Made by a program: the position numbers and the translations under genes
NCBI GenBank assembly: GCA_026545225.1
Contig: CM048847.1
Span: 1,116,001 to 1,180,000, forward strand
Direction of reading: 5' to 3'
Length of the DNA: 64,000 nt
Source of the DNA: Cornus controversa
Taxonomy: Eukaryota > Streptophyta > Magnoliopsida > Cornales > Cornaceae
The notes under the pieces: generated by a model
The model's database searches: none
Told to the model about the DNA's origin: nothing
What the model saw: the letters and a program-made list of their open reading frames with translations, nothing else
Part shown: one piece after another, positions 49,201-62,100 of the stretch
Position numbering within the stretch: the first letter of the stretch is position 1
Layout of the letters: every line of letters begins with the position of its first letter

Positions 49201-52200
49201 GTTGTTCTGATTCAAAAACCCATTCCTTGAGAAGTCGTGCCATAATCAGAATCGTAAGTTTCTTTTTTCCAAATTAGACCATCAAAGCATCCAAAAGAAG
49301 TGACGAACATGTCAATCCGATCTTCATCACAACCGTATGGTGCTTTGTTCCAAGTTCGACCGTTTGGACATCTAAAGGAAACAATTAGCAAGCTACCAAC
49401 CATTTTAAACTTGTTTCATTTGAGTTGTTTTGATTCCAAAACCGCATTCCAAGAGAAGTCGTGCCATAATACTAATCTTACGCTACTTTTTTCTAAATGA
49501 AACCATTAAAGCGTCCCAAAGAAACGATGAGCTTGTCAATCCGATCTTCATCCGTGTTTGTTTGAGTTATTCTGAGTCGAAAGAACAATTGCTTGAAATA
49601 ATCCAGCATGACGACAACCGTATGGCGCTTTGTGCTAGAATTGACCATCTGGATGTCCAGAAGAATAGAGAATGACAACAACGGTTTCGAACTTGTTTCA
49701 GTTTACTTGTCCTGATTCGAAAAGTCCCAATCCACGTGAAATCGTGCCATACCTAGAATTATACGTTGCTTTATGCCTAATTCAACCGTCAGGATGTCCT
49801 GAATCGAAAAGAGTAATTCCATGCTGCACCCATGAATGATCACAACCGTATGGTGCTCTATGCCAACTTCAACCATCTGGACAAGTAAAAGAAACAATTC
49901 CCAAGCTATCGATGATTTTAAACAAGTTTAGTTTGAGTTGTTCTGATTCAAAAACCCATTCCTTGAGAAGTCGTGCCATAATCAGAATCGTAAGTTTCTT
50001 TTTTCCAAATTAGACCATCAAAGCATCCAAAAGAAGTGACGAACATGTCAATCCGATCTTCATCACAACCGTATGGTGCTTTGTTCCAAGTTCGACCGTT
50101 TGGACATCTAAAGGAAACAATTAGCAAGCTACCAACCATTTTAAACTTGTTTCATTTGAGTTATTTTGAGTCGAAAACCGCATTCCAAGAGAAGTCGTGC
50201 CATAATACTAATCATACGCTGCTTTAATCTAAATGAAACCATCACAGAATCCCAAAGAAATGATGAGCATGTCGATCCGATCTTCATCCATGTTTGTTTG
50301 AGTTGTTCTGAGTTGAAAAGAACAATTGCTTGCAATAATCAGGCATGACGACAACCGTATGGCGCTTTGTGCTAGAATTGACCATCTGGATGTCCAGAAG
50401 AATAGAGAATCACAACAACGGTTTTGAACTTGTTTCGTTTGACTTGTCCTGATTCGAAAAGTCACAATCCACGTGAAATCGTGCCATACCTAGAATTATA
50501 CGTTGCTTTATGCCTAATTCAACCGTCAGGATGTCCTGAATCGAAAAGAGTATTTCCATGCTGCACCCATGAATGATCACAACCGTATGGTGCTCTATGC
50601 CAACTTCAACCATCTGGACAAGTAAAAGAAACAATTCCCAAGCTATCGATGATTTTAAACAAGTTTAGTTTGAGTTGTTCTGATTCAAAAACCCATTCCT
50701 TGAGAAGTCGTGCCATAATCAGAATCGTAAGTTTCTTTTTTCCAAATTAGACCATCAAAGCATCCAAAAGAAGTGACGAACATGTCAATCCGATCTTCAT
50801 CACAACCGTATGGTGCTTTGTTCCAAGTTCGACCGTTTGGACATCTAAAGGAAACAATTAGCAAGCTACCAACCATTTTAAACTTGTTTCATTTGAGTTG
50901 TTTTGATTCGAAAACCGCATTCCAAGAGAAGTCGTGCCATAATACTAATCTTACGCTACTTTTTTCTAAATGAAACCATTAAAGCGTCCCAAAGAAACGA
51001 TGAGCTTGTCAATCCGATCTTCATCCGTGTTTGTTTGAGTTATTCTGAGTCGAAAGAACAATTGCTTGAAATAATCCAGCATGACGACAACTGTATGGCG
51101 CTTTGTGCTAGAATTGACCATCTGGATGTCCAGAACAATAGAGAATGACAACAACGGTTTTGAACTTGTTTCGTTTGACTTGTCCTGATTCGAAAAGTCA
51201 CAATCCACGTGAAATCGTGCCATACCTAGAATTATACGTTGCTTTATGCCTAATTCAACCGTCAGGATGTCCTGAATCGAAAAGAGTATTTCCATGCTGC
51301 ACCCATGAATGATCACAACCGTATGGTGCTCTATGCCAACTTCAACCATCTGGACAAGTAAAAGAAACAATTCCCAAGCTATCGATGATTTTAAACAAGT
51401 TTAGTTTGAGTTGTTCTGATTCAAAAACCCATTCCTTGAGAAGTCGTGCCATAATCAGAATCGTAAGTTTCTTTTTTCCAAATTAGACCATCAAAGCATC
51501 CAAAAGAAGTGACGAACATGTCAATCCGATCTTCATCACAACCGTATGGTGCTTTGTTCCAAGTTCGACCGTTTGGACATCTAAAGGAAACAATTAGCAA
51601 GCTACCAACCATTTTAAACTTGTTTCATTTGAGTTGTTTTGATTCGAAAACCGCATTCCAAGAGAAGTCGTGCCATAATACTAATCTTACGCTACTTTTT
51701 TCTAAATGAAACCATTAAAGCGTCCCAAAGAAACGATGAGCTTGTCAATCCGATCTTCATCCGTGTTTGTTTGAGTTATTCTGAGTCGAAAGAACAATTG
51801 CTTGAAATAATCCAGCATGACGACAACTGTATGGCGCTTTGTGCTAGAATTGACCATCTGGATGTCTAGAACAATAGAGAATGACAACAACGGTTTTGAA
51901 CTTGTTTCGTTTGACTTGTCCTGATTCGAAAAGTCACAATCCACGTGAAATCGTGCCATACCTAGAATTATACGTTGCTTTATGCCTAATTCAACCGTCA
52001 GGATGTCCTGAATCGAAAAGAGTATTTCCATGCTGCACCCATGAATGATCACAACCGTATGGTGCTCTATGCCAACTTCAACCATCTGGACAAGTAAAAG
52101 AAACAATTCCCAAGCTATCGATGATTTTAAACAAGTTTAGTTTGAGTTGTTCTGATTCAAAAACCCATTCCTTGAGAAGTCGTGCCATAATCAGAATCGT

Positions 52201-52405
52201 AAGTTTCTTTTTTCCAAATTAGACCATCAAAGCATCCAAAAGAAGTGACGAACATGTCAATCCGATCTTCATCACAACCGTATGGTGCTTTGTTCCAAGT
52301 TCGACCGTTTGGACATCTAAAGGAAACAATTAGCAAGCTACCAACCATTTTAAACTTGTTTCATTTGAGTTGTTTTGATTCGAAAACCGCATTCCAAGAG
52401 AAGTC

Positions 52406-53142
52406 GTGCCATAATACTAATCTTACGCTACTTTTTTCTAAATGAAACCATCACAGAATCCCAAAGAAACGATGAGCTTGTCAATCCGATCTTCATCCGT
52501 GTTTGTTTGAGTTATTCTGAGTTGAAAAGAACAATTGCTTGCAATAATCAGGCATGACGACAACCGTATGGCGCTTTGTGCTAGAATTGACCATCTGGAT
52601 GTCCAGAAGAATAGAGAATGACAACAACGGTTTTGAACTTGTTTCGTTTGACTTGTCCTGATTCGAAAAGTCACAATCCACGTGAAATCGTGCCATACCT
52701 AGAATTATACGTTGCTTTATGCCTAATTCAACCGTCAGGATGTCCTGAATCGAAAAGAGTATTTCCATGCTGCACCCATGAATGATCACAACCGTATGGT
52801 GCTCTATGCCAACTTCAACCATCTGGACAAGTAAAAGAAACAATTCCCAAGCTATCGATGATTTTAAACAAGTTTAGTTTGAGTTGTTCTGATTCAAAAA
52901 CCCATTCCTTGAGAAGTCGTGCCATAATCAGAATCGTAAGTTTCTTTTTTCCAAATTAGACCATCAAAGCATCCAAAAGAAGTGACGAACATGTCAATCC
53001 GATCTTCATCACAACCGTATGGTGCTTTGTTCCAAGTTCGACCGTTTGGACATCTAAAGGAAACAATTAGCAAGCTACCAACCATTTTAAACTTGTTTCA
53101 TTTGAGTTGTTTTGATTCCAAAACCGCATTCCAAGAGAAGTC
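52406..53142 (+). repeat. Mosaic satellite unit with A1/A2 switches
   Basis: The A monomer reads A1 (cttttttctaaatg), then A2 for about 12 bases (tcacagaatccc, 52450-52461), then A1 (aaacgatgagcttgtcaatc, gttattctgag), then A2 (ttgaaaagaac, gcaataatcagg). At least three switches occur within about 120 bp. This unit also breaks the order of neighbouring units. Confidence 0.8.
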
Positions 53143-56100
53143 GTGCCATAATACTAATCTTACGCTACTTTTTTCTAAATGAAACCATTAAAGCGTCCCA
53201 AAGAAACGATGAGCTTGTCAATCCGATCTTCATCCGTGTTTGTTTGAGTTATTCTGAGTCGAAAGAACAATTGCTTGAAATAATCCAGCATGACGACAAC
53301 CGTATGGCGCTTTGTGCTAGAATTGACCATCTGGATGTCCAGAAGAATAGAGAATGACAACAACGGTTTCGAACTTGTTTCAGTTTACTTGTCCTGATTC
53401 GAAAAGTCCCAATCCACGTGAAATCGTGCCATACCTAGAATTATACGTTGCTTTATGCCTAATTCAACCGTCAGGATGTCCTGAATCGAAAAGAGTAATT
53501 CCATGCTGCACCCATGAATGATCACAACCGTATGGTGCTCTATGCCAACTTCAACCATCTGGACAAGTAAAAGAAACAATTCCCAAGCTATCGATGATTT
53601 TAAACAAGTTTAGTTTGAGTTGTTCTGATTCAAAAACCCATTCCTTGAGAAGTCGTGCCATAATCAGAATCGTAAGTTTCTTTTTTCCAAATTAGACCAT
53701 CAAAGCATCCAAAAGAAGTGACGAACATGTCAATCCGATCTTCATCACAACCGTATGGTGCTTTGTTCCAAGTTCGACCGTTTGGACATCTAAAGGAAAC
53801 AATTAGCAAGCTACCAACCATTTTAAACTTGTTTCATTTGAGTTATTTTGAGTCGAAAACCGCATTCCAAGAGAAGTCGTGCCATAATACTAATCATACG
53901 CTGCTTTAATCTAAATGAAACCATCACAGAATCCCAAAGAAATGATGAGCATGTCGATCCGATCTTCATCCATGTTTGTTTGAGTTGTTCTGAGTTGAAA
54001 AGAACAATTGCTTGCAATAATCAGGCATGACGACAACCGTATGGCGCTTTGTGCTAGAATTGACCATCTGGATGTCCAGAAGAATAGAGAATCACAACAA
54101 CGGTTTTGAACTTGTTTCGTTTGACTTGTCCTGATTCGAAAAGTCACAATCCACGTGAAATCGTGCCATACCTAGAATTATACGTTGCTTTATGCCTAAT
54201 TCAACCGTCAGGATGTCCTGAATCGAAAAGAGTATTTCCATGCTGCACCCATGAATGATCACAACCGTATGGTGCTCTATGCCAACTTCAACCATCTGGA
54301 CAAGTAAAAGAAACAATTCCCAAGCTATCGATGATTTTAAACAAGTTTAGTTTGAGTTGTTCTGATTCAAAAACCCATTCCTTGAGAAGTCGTGCCATAA
54401 TCAGAATCGTAAGTTTCTTTTTTCCAAATTAGACCATCAAAGCATCCAAAAGAAGTGACGAACATGTCAATCCGATCTTCATCACAACCGTATGGTGCTT
54501 TGTTCCAAGTTCGACCGTTTGGACATCTAAAGGAAACAATTAGCAAGCTACCAACCATTTTAAACTTGTTTCATTTGAGTTGTTTTGATTCGAAAACCGC
54601 ATTCCAAGAGAAGTCGTGCCATAATACTAATCTTACGCTACTTTTTTCTAAATGAAACCATTAAAGCGTCCCAAAGAAACGATGAGCTTGTCAATCCGAT
54701 CTTCATCCGTGTTTGTTTGAGTTATTCTGAGTCGAAAGAACAATTGCTTGAAATAATCCAGCATGACGACAACTGTATGGCGCTTTGTGCTAGAATTGAC
54801 CATCTGGATGTCCAGAACAATAGAGAATGACAACAACGGTTTTGAACTTGTTTCGTTTGACTTGTCCTGATTCGAAAAGTCACAATCCACGTGAAATCGT
54901 GCCATACCTAGAATTATACGTTGCTTTATGCCTAATTCAACCGTCAGGATGTCCTGAATCGAAAAGAGTATTTCCATGCTGCACCCATGAATGATCACAA
55001 CCGTATGGTGCTCTATGCCAACTTCAACCATCTGGACAAGTAAAAGAAACAATTCCCAAGCTATCGATGATTTTAAACAAGTTTAGTTTGAGTTGTTCTG
55101 ATTCAAAAACCCATTCCTTGAGAAGTCGTGCCATAATCAGAATCGTAAGTTTCTTTTTTCCAAATTAGACCATCAAAGCATCCAAAAGAAGTGACGAACA
55201 TGTCAATCCGATCTTCATCACAACCGTATGGTGCTTTGTTCCAAGTTCGACCGTTTGGACATCTAAAGGAAACAATTAGCAAGCTACCAACCATTTTAAA
55301 CTTGTTTCATTTGAGTTGTTTTGATTCGAAAACCGCATTCCAAGAGAAGTCGTGCCATAATACTAATCTTACGCTACTTTTTTCTAAATGAAACCATTAA
55401 AGCGTCCCAAAGAAACGATGAGCTTGTCAATCCGATCTTCATCCGTGTTTGTTTGAGTTATTCTGAGTCGAAAGAACAATTGCTTGAAATAATCCAGCAT
55501 GACGACAACTGTATGGCGCTTTGTGCTAGAATTGACCATCTGGATGTCTAGAACAATAGAGAATGACAACAACGGTTTTGAACTTGTTTCGTTTGACTTG
55601 TCCTGATTCGAAAAGTCACAATCCACGTGAAATCGTGCCATACCTAGAATTATACGTTGCTTTATGCCTAATTCAACCGTCAGGATGTCCTGAATCGAAA
55701 AGAGTATTTCCATGCTGCACCCATGAATGATCACAACCGTATGGTGCTCTATGCCAACTTCAACCATCTGGACAAGTAAAAGAAACAATTCCCAAGCTAT
55801 CGATGATTTTAAACAAGTTTAGTTTGAGTTGTTCTGATTCAAAAACCCATTCCTTGAGAAGTCGTGCCATAATCAGAATCGTAAGTTTCTTTTTTCCAAA
55901 TTAGACCATCAAAGCATCCAAAAGAAGTGACGAACATGTCAATCCGATCTTCATCACAACCGTATGGTGCTTTGTTCCAAGTTCGACCGTTTGGACATCT
56001 AAAGGAAACAATTAGCAAGCTACCAACCATTTTAAACTTGTTTCATTTGAGTTGTTTTGATTCGAAAACCGCATTCCAAGAGAAGTCGTGCCATAATACT

Positions 56101-59100
56101 AATCTTACGCTACTTTTTTCTAAATGAAACCATTAAAGCGTCCCAAAGAAACGATGAGCTTGTCAATCCGATCTTCATCCGTGTTTGTTTGAGTTATTCT
56201 GAGTCGAAAGAACAATTGCTTGAAATAATCCAGCATGACGACAACTGTATGGCGCTTTGTGCTAGAATTGACCATCTGGATGTCCAGAACAATAGAGAAT
56301 GACAACAACGGTTTTGAACTTGTTTCGTTTGACTTGTCCTGATTCGAAAAGTCACAATCCACGTGAAATCGTGCCATACCTAGAATTATACGTTGCTTTA
56401 TGCCTAATTCAACCGTCAGGATGTCCTGAATCGAAAAGAGTATTTCCATGCTGCACCCATGAATGATCACAACCGTATGGTGCTCTATGCCAACTTCAAC
56501 CATCTGGACAAGTAAAAGAAACAATTCCCAAGCTATCGATGATTTTAAACAAGTTTAGTTTGAGTTGTTCTGATTCAAAAACCCATTCCTTGAGAAGTCG
56601 TGCCATAATCAGAATCGTAAGTTTCTTTTTTCCAAATTAGACCATCAAAGCATCCAAAAGAAGTGACGAACATGTCAATCCGATCTTCATCACAACCGTA
56701 TGGTGCTTTGTTCCAAGTTCGACCGTTTGGACATCTAAAGGAAACAATTAGCAAGCTACCAACCATTTTAAACTTGTTTCATTTGAGTTGTTTTGATTCG
56801 AAAACCGCATTCCAAGAGAAGTCGTGCCATAATACTAATCTTACGCTGCTTTTTTCTAAATGAAACCATTAAAGCGTCCCAAAGAAACGATGAGCTTGTC
56901 AATCCGATCTTCATCCGTGTTTGTTTGAGTTATTCTGAGTCGAAAGAACAATTGCTTGAAATAATCCAGCATGACGACAACCGTATGGCGCTTTGTGCTA
57001 GAATTGACCATCTGGATGTCCAGAACAATAGAGAATGACAACAACGGTTTCGAACTTGTTTCAGTTTACTTGTCCTGATTCGAAAAGTCCCAATCCACGT
57101 GAAATCGTGCCATACCTAGAATTATACGTTGCTTTATGCCTAATTCAACCGTCAGGATGTCCTGAATCGAAAAGAGTAATTCCATGCTGCACCCATGAAT
57201 GATCACAACCGTATGGTGCTCTATGCCAACTTCAACCATCTGGACAAGTAAAAGAAACAATTCCCAAGCTATCGATGATTTTAAACAAGTTTAGTTTGAG
57301 TTGTTCTGATTCAAAAACCCATTCCTTGAGAAGTCGTGCCATAATCAGAATCGTAAGTTTCTTTTTTCCAAATTAGACCATCAAAGCATCCAAAAGAAGT
57401 GACGAACATGTCAATCCGATCTTCATCACAACCGTATGGTGCTTTGTTCCAAGTTCGACCGTTTGGACATCTAAAGGAAACAATTAGCAAGCTACCAACC
57501 ATTTTAAACTTGTTTCATTTGAGTTGTTTTGATTCGAAAACCGCATTCCAAGAGAAGTCGTGCCATAATACTAATCTTACGCTGCTTTTTTCTAAATGAA
57601 ACCATTAAAGCGTCCCAAAGAAACGATGAGCTTGTCAATCCGATCTTCATCCGTGTTTGTTTGAGTTATTCTGAGTCGAAAGAACAATTGCTTGAAATAA
57701 TCCAGCATGACGACAACCGTATGGCGCTTTGTGCTAGAATTGACCATCTGGATGTCCAGAACAATAGAGAATGACAACAACGGTTTCGAACTTGTTTCAG
57801 TTTACTTGTCCTGATTCGAAAAGTCCCAATCCACGTGAAATCGTGCCATACCTAGAATTATACGTTGCTTTATGCCTAATTCAACCGTCAGGATGTCCTG
57901 AATCGAAAAGAGTAATTCCATGCTGCACCCATGAATGATCACAACCGTATGGTGCTCTATGCCAACTTCAACCATCTGGACAAGTAAAAGAAACAATTCC
58001 CAAGCTATCGATGATTTTAAACAAGTTTAGTTTGAGTTGTTCTGATTCAAAAACCCATTCCTTGAGAAGTCGTGCCATAATCAGAATCGTAAGTTTCTTT
58101 TTTCCAAATTAGACCATCAAAGCATCCAAAAGAAGTGACGAACATGTCAATCCGATCTTCATCACAACCGTATGGTGCTTTGTTCCAAGTTCGACCGTTT
58201 GGACATCTAAAGGAAACAATTAGCAAGCTACCAACCATTTTAAACTTGTTTCATTTGAGTTATTTTGAGTCGAAAACCGCATTCCAAGAGAAGTCGTGCC
58301 ATAATACTAATCATACGCTACTTTAATCTAAATGAAACCAACACAGAATCCCAAAGAAATGATGAGCATGTCGATCCGATCTTCATCCATGTTTGTTTGA
58401 GTTGTTCTGAGTTGAAAAGAACAATTGCTTGCAATAATCAGGCATGACGACAACCGTATGGCGCTTTGTGCTAGAATTGACCATCTGGATGTCCAGAAGA
58501 ATAGAGAATGACAACAACGGTTTTGAACTTGTTTCGTTTGACTTGTCCTGATTCGAAAAGTCACAATCCACGTGAAATCGTGCCATACCTAGAATTATAC
58601 GTTGCTTTATGCCTAATTCAACCGTCAGGATGTCCTGAATCGAAAAGAGTATTTCCATGCTGCACCCATGAATGATCACAACCGTATGGTGCTCTATGCC
58701 AACTTCAACCATCTGGACAAGTAAAAGAAACAATTCCCAAGCTATCGATGATTTTAAACAAGTTTAGTTTGAGTTGTTCTGATTCAAAAACCCATTCCTT
58801 GAGAAGTCGTGCCATAATCAGAATCGTAAGTTTCTTTTTTCCAAATTAGACCATCAAAGCATCCAAAAGAAGTGACGAACATGTCAATCCGATCTTCATC
58901 ACAACCGTATGGTGCTTTGTTCCAAGTTCGACCGTTTGGACATCTAAAGGAAACAATTAGCAAGCTACCAACCATTTTAAACTTGTTTCATTTGAGTTGT
59001 TTTGATTCCAAAACCGCATTCCAAGAGAAGTCGTGCCATAATACTAATCTTACGCTACTTTTTTCTAAATGAAACCATTAAAGCGTCCCAAAGAAACGAT

Positions 59101-62100
59101 GAGCTTGTCAATCCGATCTTCATCCGTGTTTGTTTGAGTTATTCTGAGTCGAAAGAACAATTGCTTGAAATAATCCAGCATGACGACAACCGTATGGCGC
59201 TTTGTGCTAGAATTGACCATCTGGATGTCCAGAAGAATAGAGAATGACAACAACGGTTTCGAACTTGTTTCAGTTTACTTGTCCTGATTCGAAAAGTCCC
59301 AATCCACGTGAAATCGTGCCATACCTAGAATTATACGTTGCTTTATGCCTAATTCAACCGTCAGGATGTCCTGAATCGAAAAGAGTAATTCCATGCTGCA
59401 CCCATGAATGATCACAACCGTATGGTGCTCTATGCCAACTTCAACCATCTGGACAAGTAAAAGAAACAATTCCCAAGCTATCGATGATTTTAAACAAGTT
59501 TAGTTTGAGTTGTTCTGATTCAAAAACCCATTCCTTGAGAAGTCGTGCCATAATCAGAATCGTAAGTTTCTTTTTTCCAAATTAGACCATCAAAGCATCC
59601 AAAAGAAGTGACGAACATGTCAATCCGATCTTCATCACAACCGTATGGTGCTTTGTTCCAAGTTCGACCGTTTGGACATCTAAAGGAAACAATTAGCAAG
59701 CTACCAACCATTTTAAACTTGTTTCATTTGAGTTATTTTGAGTCGAAAACCGCATTCCAAGAGAAGTCGTGCCATAATACTAATCATACGCTGCTTTAAT
59801 CTAAATGAAACCATCACAGAATCCCAAAGAAATGATGAGCATGTCGATCCGATCTTCATCCATGTTTGTTTGAGTTGTTCTGAGTTGAAAAGAACAATTG
59901 CTTGCAATAATCAGGCATGACGACAACCGTATGGCGCTTTGTGCTAGAATTGACCATCTGGATGTCCAGAAGAATAGAGAATCACAACAACGGTTTTGAA
60001 CTTGTTTCGTTTGACTTGTCCTGATTCGAAAAGTCACAATCCACGTGAAATCGTGCCATACCTAGAATTATACGTTGCTTTATGCCTAATTCAACCGTCA
60101 GGATGTCCTGAATCGAAAAGAGTATTTCCATGCTGCACCCATGAATGATCACAACCGTATGGTGCTCTATGCCAACTTCAACCATCTGGACAAGTAAAAG
60201 AAACAATTCCCAAGCTATCGATGATTTTAAACAAGTTTAGTTTGAGTTGTTCTGATTCAAAAACCCATTCCTTGAGAAGTCGTGCCATAATCAGAATCGT
60301 AAGTTTCTTTTTTCCAAATTAGACCATCAAAGCATCCAAAAGAAGTGACGAACATGTCAATCCGATCTTCATCACAACCGTATGGTGCTTTGTTCCAAGT
60401 TCGACCGTTTGGACATCTAAAGGAAACAATTAGCAAGCTACCAACCATTTTAAACTTGTTTCATTTGAGTTGTTTTGATTCGAAAACCGCATTCCAAGAG
60501 AAGTCGTGCCATAATACTAATCTTACGCTACTTTTTTCTAAATGAAACCATTAAAGCGTCCCAAAGAAACGATGAGCTTGTCAATCCGATCTTCATCCGT
60601 GTTTGTTTGAGTTATTCTGAGTCGAAAGAACAATTGCTTGAAATAATCCAGCATGACGACAACTGTATGGCGCTTTGTGCTAGAATTGACCATCTGGATG
60701 TCCAGAACAATAGAGAATGACAACAACGGTTTTGAACTTGTTTCGTTTGACTTGTCCTGATTCGAAAAGTCACAATCCACGTGAAATCGTGCCATACCTA
60801 GAATTATACGTTGCTTTATGCCTAATTCAACCGTCAGGATGTCCTGAATCGAAAAGAGTATTTCCATGCTGCACCCATGAATGATCACAACCGTATGGTG
60901 CTCTATGCCAACTTCAACCATCTGGACAAGTAAAAGAAACAATTCCCAAGCTATCGATGATTTTAAACAAGTTTAGTTTGAGTTGTTCTGATTCAAAAAC
61001 CCATTCCTTGAGAAGTCGTGCCATAATCAGAATCGTAAGTTTCTTTTTTCCAAATTAGACCATCAAAGCATCCAAAAGAAGTGACGAACATGTCAATCCG
61101 ATCTTCATCACAACCGTATGGTGCTTTGTTCCAAGTTCGACCGTTTGGACATCTAAAGGAAACAATTAGCAAGCTACCAACCATTTTAAACTTGTTTCAT
61201 TTGAGTTGTTTTGATTCGAAAACCGCATTCCAAGAGAAGTCGTGCCATAATACTAATCTTACGCTACTTTTTTCTAAATGAAACCATTAAAGCGTCCCAA
61301 AGAAACGATGAGCTTGTCAATCCGATCTTCATCCGTGTTTGTTTGAGTTATTCTGAGTCGAAAGAACAATTGCTTGAAATAATCCAGCATGACGACAACT
61401 GTATGGCGCTTTGTGCTAGAATTGACCATCTGGATGTCTAGAACAATAGAGAATGACAACAACGGTTTTGAACTTGTTTCGTTTGACTTGTCCTGATTCG
61501 AAAAGTCACAATCCACGTGAAATCGTGCCATACCTAGAATTATACGTTGCTTTATGCCTAATTCAACCGTCAGGATGTCCTGAATCGAAAAGAGTATTTC
61601 CATGCTGCACCCATGAATGATCACAACCGTATGGTGCTCTATGCCAACTTCAACCATCTGGACAAGTAAAAGAAACAATTCCCAAGCTATCGATGATTTT
61701 AAACAAGTTTAGTTTGAGTTGTTCTGATTCAAAAACCCATTCCTTGAGAAGTCGTGCCATAATCAGAATCGTAAGTTTCTTTTTTCCAAATTAGACCATC
61801 AAAGCATCCAAAAGAAGTGACGAACATGTCAATCCGATCTTCATCACAACCGTATGGTGCTTTGTTCCAAGTTCGACCGTTTGGACATCTAAAGGAAACA
61901 ATTAGCAAGCTACCAACCATTTTAAACTTGTTTCATTTGAGTTGTTTTGATTCGAAAACCGCATTCCAAGAGAAGTCGTGCCATAATACTAATCTTACGC
62001 TACTTTTTTCTAAATGAAACCATTAAAGCGTCCCAAAGAAACGATGAGCTTGTCAATCCGATCTTCATCCGTGTTTGTTTGAGTTATTCTGAGTCGAAAG

